Below are positions 1-12,442 of a stretch of 64,000 nucleotides of DNA, one piece after another. The number at the start of each line of letters is the position of its first letter. The first letter of the stretch is position 1. A program made the translations under genes and the position numbers. The notes beneath the pieces are model-generated. The model was given only the letters and a program-made list of their open reading frames with translations, searched no databases and had not been told where the DNA came from. The DNA comes from Clostridia bacterium (lineage in GTDB: Bacteria; Bacillota_A; Clostridia; TANB77; CAG-508): NCBI GenBank assembly GCA_022791475.1, contig JAAVZD010000014.1, positions 60,260 to 124,259 of the forward strand. The letters run 5' to 3'.

Positions 1-2
1 AA

Positions 3-608
3 GATACAACAATAGATGTATTTAATGAGTTAAAAGAAAGTATTGCAGAGGCATTTTATAAAGCAATAGACGCAGCTGCAATATTTGGAACACAATCACC
101 ATTTGCAAAAAATATAATGAATTGTATTGAAACATCAGGAAATAAAATTGAGATAGGAACTAATGCTACATTAGATTTAGATGTATCAGATGCTATGGCA
201 ACAGTAGAGGAAGATGGATATGATGTAAATGGATTTATTGGTAGAATTGGTGTTAAAAATTCATTAAGAAAGCTAAGAGATACTAATGGAAATCAACTAT
301 TTGTTGATGGAGTTAATGGAAAAGAATTTTATTCACAACCAATTGAATTTTCAAGGAACGGTGCATGGGATAAAACAAAAGCAGAGTTAATTGGAGCAGA
401 CTGGGATAAATCTTTAGTAGGTATTAGAGATAGCTTAGAATATGAAATATTAAAGGAAGCAACTCTAGAAGGAACAGTGGATGAAGATGGAAAACCAATA
501 TCATTAGCAGAACAAGATTTAATTGGTATAAAAGCTACTATGAGATTGGCATATTTACCAATTAAAGACGAAGCTTTCTGTGCTGTAGTACCAAAGGCGG
601 GTGAATAA
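3..608 (+). CDS. phage major capsid protein, C-terminal part (5' truncated by window edge)
   Basis: The reading frame is open from base 3 and ends with TAA at 606-608, so only about 201 C-terminal residues are seen; the first in-frame ATG at 117 is internal. The segment with LRKLRDTNG and the late acidic/hydrophobic pattern resembles the C-terminal P/A-domain region of HK97-fold major capsid proteins. Its position directly before head-tail connector genes fits the usual siphovirus order (capsid, connector, head closure, gp10, tail terminator, tail tube). The product would assemble the icosahedral head. Protease and portal genes are expected to the left of the window. The family assignment is from order and sequence character, not from a search. 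Confidence 0.75.
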   Translation, partial: DTTIDVFNELKESIAEAFYKAIDAAAIFGTQSPFAKNIMNCIETSGNKIEIGTNATLDLDVSDAMATVEEDGYDVNGFIGRIGVKNSLRKLRDTNGNQLFVDGVNGKEFYSQPIEFSRNGAWDKTKAELIGADWDKSLVGIRDSLEYEILKEATLEGTVDEDGKPISLAEQDLIGIKATMRLAYLPIKDEAFCAVVPKAGE

Positions 609-609
609 T

Positions 610-873
610 ATGAATCAATATATAAAAGATAAACATATTATAAATGCTACTGAAAAGGCTTATAATGTGGTTTATAAAGAACAAGGATATGTTCCTTATG
701 AAGAAATAAAAGAAAAGAAAGAAGAAACAAAAGATATTTCTAAAATGAAGAAAGATGAACTTTTAGTAGTTGCATCTGAAAAAGGTATAGAAGTACCTGA
801 TAACGTAACAAAAGAAGTTCTTGTAGCTTTAATTAAAGAAGTAGAAGAAAAGAAAGAAGAAGCTGACAAATAG
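610..873 (+). CDS. small phage protein with HeH/LEM (SAP-like) domain
   Basis: 87 residues from the ATG at 610; a GTG at 601 is also in frame, but the purine-rich AAGGCGGG at 593-600 is placed correctly only for 610. The N-terminal half is a charged linker rich in Lys and Glu. The C-terminal half, starting at DISKMKKDELL, has the helix-extended loop-helix pattern of HeH/LEM or Rho-N domains, with the second helix at TKEVLVALIKEV. Small HeH proteins commonly sit just after the capsid gene in Firmicute siphophages. The exact role is unknown; head completion or DNA binding is plausible from position. It is closely followed by the connector gene. Confidence 0.6.
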   Translation: MNQYIKDKHIINATEKAYNVVYKEQGYVPYEEIKEKKEETKDISKMKKDELLVVASEKGIEVPDNVTKEVLVALIKEVEEKKEEADK

Positions 874-897
874 TTAGCTTCTTTTGAGGTATTAACT

Positions 898-1269
898 ATG
901 TCAGATAATGTAAACAAAGTAAAAGAAATATTAAATATAATTGATAGTGAATTAGATAGTTACTTAGAGTTCTGCGAAAAGAACATAACAGATAAGATAT
1001 TAGATAGATGCAACATAGAAACTATCCCTGAACGATTAAATTCGCTTATACAAGAGTTTTTAATTGAGCAATATAATCTTAATAAGGAAGGTATTGGAGA
1101 GGGCAAAAAACAAGTTTCTAGTGCTTCTGACAATGGACAGTCTGTAAACTTTCAAGTAGTAGGCGGAGTAAGTTCTATGTCAAAGAATATAGATGAGTTT
1201 CTTGATAGGAATATGGCTACTTTAGTTAAATATAGAAAAATGAGGTGGCGAAATGAAGTTACCAAATGA
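898..1269 (+). CDS. phage head-tail connector protein (gp6-like adaptor)
   Basis: 123 residues, mostly alpha-helical and acidic. The start at 898 has TTGAGGT just upstream. The length, the helical N-terminus with an EFCEKNITDKIL segment, and the place right after the capsid block match the gp6-like DNA-packaging/connector family, whose members form a ring below the portal. The 3' end overlaps the next gene by 17 bases, indicating translational coupling. The call rests mainly on size and gene order. Alternative: an unassigned head completion protein. Confidence 0.6.
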   Translation: MSDNVNKVKEILNIIDSELDSYLEFCEKNITDKILDRCNIETIPERLNSLIQEFLIEQYNLNKEGIGEGKKQVSSASDNGQSVNFQVVGGVSSMSKNIDEFLDRNMATLVKYRKMRWRNEVTK

Positions 1270-1603
1270 ATTTAAACAAATAATAAAAGATACTTTCTAT
1301 GATAAAAGTATCGAAATATGGTCATCTGGAACTATAAAAGATGATGAGGGAGCAGCAATTGGAAATGGAAAGGTAGAAAAAATAGATAGTTTCAAAGGAA
1401 ATTTTCAATTTAACACTAGAGAGTATATACAACAAGAATATGGCAAAGAAATAGAAGCTAATGCAATAGTTACTTGCGACAAAACAATTGCAAAAATTGG
1501 AGATATACTTGTATATAATGATAATAACTATACAATTAAAAGTAAAATTATTCCAGATAGTCATACAACATTACTTGTGAATGGAAGTGATGAAAATGTC
1601 TAG
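1253..1603 (+). CDS. phage head closure / head-tail joining protein
   Basis: 116 residues beginning inside the end of the connector gene; GAGGTGG just upstream is the ribosome-binding site. The predicted beta-rich body, with segments such as DSFKGNFQF and GDILVYNDNNYTIKS, resembles the small beta-barrel head closure proteins of the SPP1 gp16/HK97 gp7 type that follow the connector. The second half (DILVYNDNNYTIKSK...) has the pattern seen in head-tail adaptor families. The gene overlaps the start of the gp10-like gene. Family assignment is inferred from order and fold-like pattern. Confidence 0.55.
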   Translation: MKLPNEFKQIIKDTFYDKSIEIWSSGTIKDDEGAAIGNGKVEKIDSFKGNFQFNTREYIQQEYGKEIEANAIVTCDKTIAKIGDILVYNDNNYTIKSKIIPDSHTTLLVNGSDENV

Positions 1604-2038
1604 TGTAGAGGGGTTAGACGAATTACTTGCTGCTTTATCACGGTTTGGGTGGAGATATTAAACAATCTTGCTTAAAGGGTGGCAGACGAGGCATGAAGAA
1701 AGTTCAAAAGAATGCCAGATACTTAGCACCTGTTAAAGATGGAGAGTTAAGAAATTCTATAAAAGAAAATGGAGAAATACATGGAGATGAAATAGATTGT
1801 AAAGTCTATACAAACTGTGGACATGCTCCATATCAAGAATTTGGAACAGGAGAACGAGGAAGAGAAAGCAATATGGATAGACCTGAACGGAATATCATAT
1901 AAAGCAGATTGGAAAGGAATACCTGCACAACCATTTTTAACTCCTGCATATTTACATGCAAAAAATACAAGTGAAGTAGAACAAGAAGTAATTAAATCAA
2001 TACAATCAGATATTAGAAAGTTAGGAAGTGGTAAATAA
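1596..2038 (+). CDS. HK97 gp10-like tail completion protein, interrupted twice at CGG
   Basis: Start ATG at 1596 follows GGAAGTGA. Reading stops early unless one base is skipped at two places: C1641 (codon 16) and C1888 (after codon 97 of the restored frame). Both are the first base of an in-frame CGG. Skipping them yields a continuous 146-residue protein with typical gp10 features: an N-terminal LDELLAAL helix, KVQKNARYLAP, the APYQEFGTGERG segment and a C-terminal PAQPFLTPA. In this family EFGTG and PAQPF are hallmark motifs. The gene stops at 2038, sharing a base with the next ATG. The two extra Cs may be decay or error, but the same pattern recurs in five other genes of the window (see findings). 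Confidence 0.7.
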
Positions 2039-2409
2039 TGATTAATCAAAAAACAATAGTATATAAAAAGTTAAGTGAATTAGAGACAGAAGGTAAAGCA
2101 AAACAAGTATGTGAAGAAGGTTCGCAAGATTGGTCAAAAATACCATGTGTAACTTATTATGAATTAGATAATTCAGAGGCAGAAAGTGCTGATGATGAAG
2201 AATATTCAAGTGCATTAGCAATAAAAGCTGATGCTTGGGGAATGTCATCTAGTGAAGCGTCTAAATTAGCAATGCAAGTAGTTGCAAAAATGAAAGAATT
2301 AGGCTATAAAAGAACACTTTATTTAGATGTAATAGATTTAAATAGTAAACAAAAACATAAAACAATGCGTTTTGAAAAAGAAGAAATTTTAAACGAGGAG
2401 GAATTTTAA
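2038..2409 (+). CDS. phage tail terminator / DUF3168-like protein
   Basis: 123 residues; its ATG overlaps the last base of the gp10-like stop codon, so translation is probably coupled. The sequence begins with a helix (INQKTIVYKKLSEL), has a strand with IPCVTYYEL, a helical DAWGMSSSEASKLAMQVVAKMKELGYKR region, and ends in a beta strand. This alpha/beta layout and the position between gp10 and the major tail protein match tail terminator proteins (lambda gpU / DUF3168 group), which cap the finished tail tube. The C-terminus is acidic. The call is by context and pattern. Confidence 0.55.
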   Translation: MINQKTIVYKKLSELETEGKAKQVCEEGSQDWSKIPCVTYYELDNSEAESADDEEYSSALAIKADAWGMSSSEASKLAMQVVAKMKELGYKRTLYLDVIDLNSKQKHKTMRFEKEEILNEEEF

Positions 2410-2967
2410 ATGAGAAAATATTTAAAAGGATTTAGCAAATTTAGTGTATTTCCAATATTAGAAAATACAGAAACAAGCTATAAAGTAGGAGAAAGAATAC
2501 CTGTAATTTCTGCACAAAAATTATCAAAAGAAGAGCAAGCAGAAGAAGATGAAATACTTGCAGATGATGAAGTATGGGATACAGACTCAGATGTAACTGG
2601 TGAAGATGTAACAATAACACTAGCAGAACTATCAAATGAGTTAAGAGCAAAACTTCGTGGTGGAACATATGATGAAGAAACAAAAGTATATAGCTTTAAA
2701 AAAGGAGATGTTGCTCCTGAGCTTGCATGCTCTTATAGAGGATTACTAGCAGATGGAACTTATAGAATGTGGAAACAATATAGGTTTAAAGTATCAAAAA
2801 TAAAAATGGACTTAGAAACAAAAGGTAGTGGAAATAAAGGTGGAGTAGAAATATCAGGGAAATTCTTAAACAGAAGTTGCGATGGACTATTTTATGATAT
2901 TAAAGACACAGAAACAAATGCTGATTTAACATGGCTAGATACAATACCAACAGTACCAGGAGAGTAG
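2410..2967 (+). CDS. phage major tail (tube) protein
   Basis: 185 residues, with strong Shine-Dalgarno GAGGAGG directly upstream in the end of the preceding gene. The N-terminal PILENTETSYKVGERIPV, a central beta-rich region and the late FKVSKIKMDLETKGSG segment fit the phi13-type major tail protein family that polymerises into the tail tube. It precedes the tail chaperone, as in most siphophages. A hairpin with a GAAA loop overlaps its stop codon (2958-2979), which could set its expression above that of downstream genes. Confidence 0.65.
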   Translation: MRKYLKGFSKFSVFPILENTETSYKVGERIPVISAQKLSKEEQAEEDEILADDEVWDTDSDVTGEDVTITLAELSNELRAKLRGGTYDEETKVYSFKKGDVAPELACSYRGLLADGTYRMWKQYRFKVSKIKMDLETKGSGNKGGVEISGKFLNRSCDGLFYDIKDTETNADLTWLDTIPTVPGE

Positions 2968-2979
2968 AAATACTCTCCT
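2958..2979 (+). promoter_or_regulatory. GNRA-loop hairpin after the major tail gene
   Basis: A perfect 9-bp stem (2958-2966 with 2971-2979) closes a GAAA tetraloop and overlaps the tail protein stop codon. No strong T-run follows, so it looks more like an mRNA-stabilising or partial-termination element than a full terminator. Confidence 0.5.
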
Positions 2980-3005
2980 TAAATTTATATTAGGAGGGAA
3001 ACAAA

Positions 3006-3455
3006 ATGACAACAAAAACTAGTGAAAACATAAGCTTAAATAAAGCTAAAAAAATACATGGTGTAGAGGTTAGAAAGATGCCTTGTGGCAAGTATTTTGA
3101 AGCTCTGCAAACTTTAAAGGATTTGCCAGAAGACTTCATAAAAGAGTTGTCTGACAATAAGCAAGAATTTAAATTATCAGAAATGTTTACAGTAGAAAAT
3201 ATAATGAACTTAGTAACAAAACTATTAATTATATTACCAGACTTTACATTTAGATTTTTATCTGTGTTAATAGACGTAGATGAAGATATATTAAGAAATG
3301 AACTTACACCAAAACAAGTGCTAGATATAATACAAGAATTTTGGAAGATGAATGAATTAGAAAGTTTTTTCGTTCAAATGAAGCCAATATTGAGCAAGAT
3401 TACAACCCTAATTGGCTTCAAAGAACAATTGCCATCTGTGTTAAAATCGGAATAA
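3006..3455 (+). CDS. tail assembly chaperone, zero-frame product (gpG-like)
   Basis: 149 residues, preceded by TTAGGAGGGA. It lies just downstream of the major tail protein, the standard place for the tail assembly chaperone that coats the tape measure during tail assembly. The protein has an N-terminal part with VRKMPCGKYFEAL and a helical C-terminal half. The zero frame ends soon after a T TTT TTC slippery run at 3365-3371, beyond which the -1 frame is open for another 206 bases and encodes a plausible extension (separate entry). In lambda and many Firmicute phages the same gene position makes G and GT products by -1 frameshifting. Confidence 0.65.
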   Translation: MTTKTSENISLNKAKKIHGVEVRKMPCGKYFEALQTLKDLPEDFIKELSDNKQEFKLSEMFTVENIMNLVTKLLIILPDFTFRFLSVLIDVDEDILRNELTPKQVLDIIQEFWKMNELESFFVQMKPILSKITTLIGFKEQLPSVLKSE

Positions 3456-3577
3456 GTAAAAAAGAATTTTTGGAAGATTATTACATAGATGAAATACCAA
3501 TAATAATGCAAGAATATGCAGAATTAAACAAAGTAGAAAGCAAAGACGAAGAAGAAGTCGGAGCAGAAGATTTTTAA
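3006..3577 (+). CDS. tail assembly chaperone, -1 frameshift product (gpGT-like)
   Basis: This is the extended form expected if ribosomes slip -1 on the heptamer T TTT TTC at 3365-3371. After the slip the -1 frame reads RSNEANIEQ, then NWLQRTIAICVKIGISKKEF, then DYYIDEIPIIMQEYAE and stops with TAA at 3575-3577, giving about 190 residues. The extension has the helical and acidic character of known T domains, and the -1 frame stays open exactly up to the next ribosome-binding site. The slippery site is visible directly; the use of frameshifting is inferred from the tail-chaperone precedent (lambda G/GT). Confidence 0.6.
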
Positions 3578-3592
3578 AAGGAGGCTTTTACT

Positions 3593-3772
3593 ATGGAATA
3601 TGTTGAATATGAAATAGGAGGAAAAATTGTAAAGAAAGAAGAAATAGACAAGGCTGTTAAAAAGATAATAAACAGCCTTGAAGAGAGTCAAAAAAATTAC
3701 GGAATAGCCAAATTCATACTAGAAAGAAGTATAGAAAAACTAGATGAAGTTTGTATAGTTAAAAATCTCTAA
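3593..3772 (+). CDS. small phage protein of unknown function
   Basis: 59 residues starting at ATG 3593 with AAAAGGAGG at 3576-3584, overlapping the chaperone stop region. The protein is charged and probably helical (KKEEIDKAVKKIINSLEES...). It lies between the tail chaperone and an inserted accessory unit and ends tail-to-tail with the leftward gene at 3759, overlapping by 14 bases. No family is recognised. The strong ribosome-binding site and the tight spacing support it as real. Confidence 0.55.
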   Translation: MEYVEYEIGGKIVKKEEIDKAVKKIINSLEESQKNYGIAKFILERSIEKLDEVCIVKNL

Positions 3773-4328
3773 CTATCATTTCTTGTAATGTTCTAGATAT
3801 AGTATCTAGCTCTTGCCCTTTTGAAGTATTTTTAGTATATAAAATGCCATGATCTTGCTTGGTTTTAATATTAGAGACAGTAGTATAAGTTTTATTTTCA
3901 CTTTTATATTTTATAGTAAAAATAATATTTTCTTCTTCAATATTTTTACTAGAAAAGACTGGGCAAAATGCTTGACCAGGAGCAATGAAAGTACCAATTA
4001 AATAACCAAAAGGGTCTCTTTTAAATACATCCTTAGATATCATGGTAGTTATAGGAATATTACAATTTATATCTATTATTTCAGCACCAGAAGGACCATA
4101 GTTTTTTAAAACAAGATATTCTTTAGGAGTGCTAATTGCAATAACTTGCTTAGAAATAGTTATATAAGGTCTAGTCGATTCTTCAATCATCTTACTATTT
4201 TGCTTTAATGTTTTTACAGAAATAATAATAGCAACAATAGAAGTGATAAATCCTACTATAATACCAAATATTTCTATCCAATCTGAAATGCTTAAAGAAC
4301 TAAGAAGTTCAAACATAATTTTACACAT
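3759..4328 (-). CDS. accessory membrane protein of unknown function (moron gene)
   Basis: 189 residues on the minus strand, inside an otherwise rightward tail operon. GAGGTG lies 5-10 bases before the start at 4328. One clear membrane helix is at about residues 19-40 (IEIFGIIVGFITSIVAIIIS), preceded by a short N-terminus and followed by a soluble domain of about 145 residues. The pattern resembles small phage and mobile-element membrane proteins of unknown role. Its own promoter (TATAAT on the minus strand at 4352-4357) and its opposite direction mark it as an accessory gene expressed from the prophage. A Spo0A-box-like TGTCGAA lies upstream. Confidence 0.6.
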   Translation of the reverse strand: MCKIMFELLSSLSISDWIEIFGIIVGFITSIVAIIISVKTLKQNSKMIEESTRPYITISKQVIAISTPKEYLVLKNYGPSGAEIIDINCNIPITTMISKDVFKRDPFGYLIGTFIAPGQAFCPVFSSKNIEEENIIFTIKYKSENKTYTTVSNIKTKQDHGILYTKNTSKGQELDTISRTLQEMIVRDF

Positions 4329-4351
4329 AATTTCACCTCACTTTCAAATAC

Positions 4352-4385
4352 ATTATAACAACTATAGAATGAAAAAAATGTCGAA
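4352..4385 (-). promoter_or_regulatory. promoter of the 3759-4328 gene with Spo0A-box-like site
   Basis: On the minus strand TATAAT occupies 4357-4352. A perfect TTCGACA/TGTCGAA site lies at 4379-4385, starting 28 bases before the -10 element. The -35 position is poor, as in activator-dependent promoters. The match to the 0A-box consensus is seen directly; Spo0A binding is inferred. Confidence 0.4.
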
Positions 4386-4424
4386 AAATATAAAATATAT
4401 AAATATTTTGTAATAGTCGCACAC

Positions 4425-4459
4425 TTCGACAGACTTCGACATTTAATATATGTTATCCT
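4425..4459 (+). promoter_or_regulatory. promoter of the 4479-5021 gene with two Spo0A-box-like sites
   Basis: Two direct copies of TTCGACA (reverse of TGTCGAA, the 0A box) lie at 4425-4431 and 4435-4441, 10 bp apart, one helical turn. A -10-like TATCCT is at 4454-4459. The second box overlaps the expected -35 position, the geometry of Spo0A-controlled sigma-A promoters in Bacillus. A 19-base core is shared with the promoter at 15,582-15,600. Confidence 0.45.
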
Positions 4460-4478
4460 CTTATTAGGAGGGGATAAT

Positions 4479-5021
4479 ATGTGGTTTTTCATTTTGTTTT
4501 TTATTGTAATTATTTCATATTTAATATGGGGGATTAATTACAATGTGAAAGAAAGTCAAAAGAAGAAGGAAGAGGAGAATAATATTAATGAAAAAGGAAA
4601 AGAATACAATACAGAGTATTCTACTAAAATAAAACATATATGTGGATTACCATTATCAGAAAATTCAGAATGTGTAATACATTTATCTAATAAACAAATT
4701 GTAATTGAAAGTACAAGAAGTATTTTTAAACTACAAAAAAGTAGAATAATAGATATGAATATAAAAACATCTAAAGAAGTTCAAAACTCTATTAGTGGAG
4801 CAGTTGGAGGTGCAATATTATTAGGGCCAATAGGAGCTTTCTTAGGCGGAAGTTCTACAGAATTTCATAGATTTTTTATAATTATATATAAAAATAAGGA
4901 AAACAAAGAACAATGTATAAGCTTTGATATGAAAGAAGACTTAAAAGCGTTAAAAGGTATATATAACTATATAGAAGAATTTAAAAATAACATACAAGGA
5001 AAAGGAGAAATAAAATTATAA
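4479..5021 (+). CDS. accessory membrane protein with glycine-zipper segment (moron gene)
   Basis: 180 residues, with TTAGGAGGGG before the ATG at 4479. An N-terminal membrane helix (residues 1-18) is followed by a charged Lys/Glu linker, then a beta-rich domain with CVIHLSNKQIVIES and a glycine-rich hydrophobic stretch (GAVGGAILLGPIGAFLGG) like a glycine zipper. Such sequences occur in small membrane-associated proteins, some of them PH-like lipid-binding. It is divergent from the leftward gene at 3759 and ends at a terminator, so the two form a self-contained accessory unit in the tail operon. Its function is unknown. Confidence 0.6.
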   Translation: MWFFILFFIVIISYLIWGINYNVKESQKKKEEENNINEKGKEYNTEYSTKIKHICGLPLSENSECVIHLSNKQIVIESTRSIFKLQKSRIIDMNIKTSKEVQNSISGAVGGAILLGPIGAFLGGSSTEFHRFFIIIYKNKENKEQCISFDMKEDLKALKGIYNYIEEFKNNIQGKGEIKL

Positions 5022-5026
5022 TAAAT

Positions 5027-5070
5027 AAAACACTTACAATGTACTGAACCCAAAAAGTAGGTGTTTTTTA
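5027..5070 (+). terminator. intrinsic terminator after the accessory unit
   Basis: Stem 5027-5037 pairs with 5057-5067 (one G-T pair) and is followed by a T-run. It would isolate the accessory gene from the tape measure gene. Confidence 0.6.
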
Positions 5071-5091
5071 TTATGCAAAGGAAGTGAAAAG

Positions 5092-9296
<4,205 letters not shown>

Positions 9297-10473
9297 ATGA
9301 ATTGTATAGAAATAATAAATACTAATTTTGAACTTTTACGGTATTATTACTAATTATGAAAGCCTTATATGTACGTGGAACTACTATGAATGTGGAACAT
9401 TTGAATTGACTATAAATAAAAATAAAGCAAATACCAATAAGCTAAAAAAAGACAATATGATTATAGTAAATAAGCAAGACGATAAAATACTTCTAATAGA
9501 CAAAGTAGTTACAACAACAACTAAAAACAGTAAAACTTTAAAAGTAACAGGAACTTGTATAAAGGGTATAACAAAAAGACGTATAATAGCAACAAATGGA
9601 TATGATAGAGTAACAGAGAATTATGCAGAAAACATACAAAAACATTATTTAAGAAAACACTTAGTAGAAAGCTACTATGATGATATCAGAACACCCGAAA
9701 GGGATATTTTATGGATAAAAATAGCATCTAGTCAAAATAGAGGAATAAAAACAGTATGGCAAGCTAGATTAACTAATTTACATGATGAATTAAAGCATAT
9801 TAGTGAAGATACTGGACTAGGTTGGAAAGGTTATTTGGATAGAAGTGAAAAATGCATTTATTTTGATAGTATAAAGGGAACAGACAGAACAGTAAATCAA
9901 ATAGAAAATCCTAATACACATCAATTTTTAAGTACAATTACACACGAAGAACTACAACAATATACACACGAACAATTAAAAGGAACAATAAAGCACCCTT
10001 ATATTATTTTTTCAGAAAAAAAGAAAAACCTTTTAGAAGGAAAAACAACAGATGACAATACTAATTACAAAAATGTAGGATATGTAGCAGGTAAAGGAGA
10101 AAATGAAGATAGACTTATAACTGTACTAGGAACAGCAACAGGTTTTGATAGAAGAGAAGTTCTAATAGACTTAAATAACATAGAAGACCCACTTGAATTA
10201 AAACAAGAAGGACAAAAGAAACTTGATACATATAAAATGATACAATCAATAGAAGGAAAAGTATATCAAATACCAAATATGGAATATGAAAAAGATTTCT
10301 TTTTAGGGGATTTAGTAACATTAGAGAGCGACGGAATTTACGAAGATAAACGTATTATTCAAGCAAAAGAAATATATGAAAAAAATAATAAAACAGTTGA
10401 GCTAGGTTTTGGAGACAAAGTTCCGACACTTGGCGAAGAAATTAAAAGAGTAATTACAAGGCCTATTAGTTAG
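9297..10473 (+). CDS. tail-associated (Tal / Gp37-like) baseplate protein, interrupted at CGG
   Basis: The ATG at 9297 directly follows the Dit stop. The frame closes after 18 codons unless C9339, first base of the in-frame CGG at codon 15, is skipped. Then MNCIEIINTNFELL continues into GIITNYESLICTWNYYECG, giving 391 residues. That N-terminus (a short strand, then W-x-x-x-x-x-x-G-x-F-E-L) and the later GYDRVTENYAENIQKHYL and VWQARLTNLHDELKHIS segments fit the siphovirus ReqiPepy6 Gp37-like/Tal N-terminal family. It would form the baseplate hub below Dit. Alternative explanations for the break are given in the findings. Confidence 0.75.
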
Positions 10474-10500
10474 GTCTTATTTTTACGGAAAGGAAAATAT

Positions 10501-11397
10501 ATGTCAGCAATAACATTAAAAAGTTTTCCATTTGATTCAATGAAAGTTTTAAATGAAGAGAGTGGACAAATGGAAGATGACAGATTATACGAAGCAAAAG
10601 TATTTAGAAAATATTTCGCTAAATTTTTAAGTAATGGAGTTTATTTTGGTCATTATAATAATTATGGCGAAAATGGAATGAAAGTAAGTTTAGACAGTGG
10701 AGTTACAATAAAAGTAAATAAAGGTAGTGGAATAATAAATGGAGCAGATTATGAACTGGAAAATGATACACTATTTATATTAGAAAGACCAGCAAGTGGA
10801 GAAAGAAAAGATAGAGTAGTTATAAAAGTAGATGATACACTAGCAACAAGAGAAACACAACTATATATTAAAGAAGGAAATGGAACAACACCTGCGAGTT
10901 TACAAAGAGATAATAATATTTATGAAATATGTATTGCAGAAATAACAGTAAAAAGCACAAGCAATATTACTACTACAGATATAGTAGATAAAAGATTAGA
11001 TAAAAATTTGTGTGGTATTGTAAATTCATTAATTAGTGTAGATGGCAAAGAGCTATATGAACAATTTCAAGAATACATAGATACAGTAACAGAAAATTTA
11101 GTAAGAAAAGACCAAGAAAATGTAGCAATAGAGGGTATTTTTAAAGATTCTATAGGAGGAACAAGTGAAAACAATTTTTCAGATGAATACAAACAAAAAC
11201 TTGATGGAATAGCAACTGGTGCAAATAAAACAATCATAAATAATACATTAACAAGTACAAGCACAACAGAAGCATTAAGTGCTGCACAAGGGAAAGAATT
11301 AAAAAGGCAAATAGATGCTAAACAAAAAAATATAAATAAAGGAACAGCAACTCCGAGTGGGGGAACTGATGGAGATATTTATATTCAATATTTCTAA
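10501..11397 (+). CDS. baseplate/tail fibre protein
   Basis: 298 residues, ribosome-binding site GGAAAGGA. The N-terminal half has the ITLKSFPFDSMKVLNEESG and GHYNNYGENGM patterns of BppU-like upper baseplate proteins, with YNN..GMKVSLDSGVTIKV typical of many Firmicute phage tail proteins. The C-terminal part has the repetitive, Thr/Ser-rich STTEALSAAQGKELKRQID segment and the TATPSGGTDGDIYIQY ending seen in tail fibre proteins. It would contribute to host recognition. It is followed by an FN3-domain tail protein. Confidence 0.7.
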   Translation: MSAITLKSFPFDSMKVLNEESGQMEDDRLYEAKVFRKYFAKFLSNGVYFGHYNNYGENGMKVSLDSGVTIKVNKGSGIINGADYELENDTLFILERPASGERKDRVVIKVDDTLATRETQLYIKEGNGTTPASLQRDNNIYEICIAEITVKSTSNITTTDIVDKRLDKNLCGIVNSLISVDGKELYEQFQEYIDTVTENLVRKDQENVAIEGIFKDSIGGTSENNFSDEYKQKLDGIATGANKTIINNTLTSTSTTEALSAAQGKELKRQIDAKQKNINKGTATPSGGTDGDIYIQYF

Positions 11398-11410
11398 GGA
11401 GGTGTAATAG

Positions 11411-12442
11411 ATGGCAACAAGTGGAAGCATAGATAGTGGAGGATATCAAGGGCGTGTTTTAAGATTTGATTGGAGTACACAAAGTATAAATAGTACAAAT
11501 AACACGAGAACAATAACATATAGCGTTACTGCTGTTGGTGGTAGTTCATCTTTTTATTATCATCATAATGAGACTGTTGAAATAAATGGAATTAGAGTAT
11601 ATACAGGTAGTGACTCTCATCAAGTTTATACAAATGATGTGTTAGCAAGTGGTACGTTGACTATTAATCAAAGTAACTTTCAAACTCTTACTGTAAAAAT
11701 GCATGGTGGGATTTATTCTCGTACAGATAATATAAATAAAGAACATAGTTGGAGCTTAGATACTATTCCTCGTTATGCAAAAATTACAAGTCACAATATT
11801 AGTAGTACTAGCTTAGATACTATAACAGTTAACTGGAGTGCTGATAGTAACTGTGACGCAGTTCAATATTCTTTAAATAGTGGAAGTTGGATAGGTACTA
11901 GTGGAACTACATATACAATAGTAGGGCTTAGCCCGAATACTTCTTATAAAATAAAGACAAGAGTAAGAAGGACAGACAGTCAGTTATGGACTGAGAGTTC
12001 TGAGATAACTGGAACAACTAAAGATATAGGTAAAATATCAAGTGCTAATAATTTTAATCATGGAGACAGTACAACAATAAATATTACTAATCCTTCTGGA
12101 AGTAGCTTAAATTTAGTTATGAAAATAGGTAATAGTCAAATACAAAGTAAGTCAGTATCAGTGGGGAGCAATACAGTAAGTTTTAATGACAGTGAGCTAG
12201 ATAATATATATAAATTATATGGTAGTAGTAATTCTCTTACTGCTACTTTTGTTTTGACTACTGCTGGTAGTTATACTAATTCTAAAACTTGTACTATTAC
12301 TTTAAGAGGTAACCAAAAAACAGTAAAAAACAATGTAAATAGTACTTGGAAACGAGGTAAAATTTGGATAAATGTAAACGGAACATGGAAAAGGGCTGTT
12401 GCTTGGATAAATATAAATGGAATATGGAGGAGGTGCATATAA
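11411..12442 (+). CDS. phage tail protein with fibronectin type III domain and WxxG repeats
   Basis: 343 residues, ribosome-binding site AAGGAGGTG. Residues about 1-120 are beta-rich (jelly-roll-like); about 125-205 is a fibronectin type III domain (TITVNWSADSNC..., then GLSPNTSYKIKTRVR). The C-terminus carries three short repeats of the form WKRGKIWINVNG / WKRAVAWININGIWRR, a motif common at the ends of phage tail and adhesion proteins. FN3 domains in phages bind carbohydrate surfaces. The product is probably displayed at the tail tip. The last codons overlap the ribosome-binding site of the next gene. Confidence 0.75.
   Translation: MATSGSIDSGGYQGRVLRFDWSTQSINSTNNTRTITYSVTAVGGSSSFYYHHNETVEINGIRVYTGSDSHQVYTNDVLASGTLTINQSNFQTLTVKMHGGIYSRTDNINKEHSWSLDTIPRYAKITSHNISSTSLDTITVNWSADSNCDAVQYSLNSGSWIGTSGTTYTIVGLSPNTSYKIKTRVRRTDSQLWTESSEITGTTKDIGKISSANNFNHGDSTTINITNPSGSSLNLVMKIGNSQIQSKSVSVGSNTVSFNDSELDNIYKLYGSSNSLTATFVLTTAGSYTNSKTCTITLRGNQKTVKNNVNSTWKRGKIWINVNGTWKRAVAWININGIWRRCI

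Noticed and set aside
3441..3455. TCGGAA near the chaperone stop as a ninth CGG event
   Set aside because: CGG is not in the zero frame there (TCG GAA), and the extension is explained by the upstream -1 slippery heptamer.
10470..10500. CGG in TTTTTACGGAAAGG before the 10,501 gene as another frame event
   Set aside because: It is intergenic and part of the ribosome-binding region; no coding frame crosses it.
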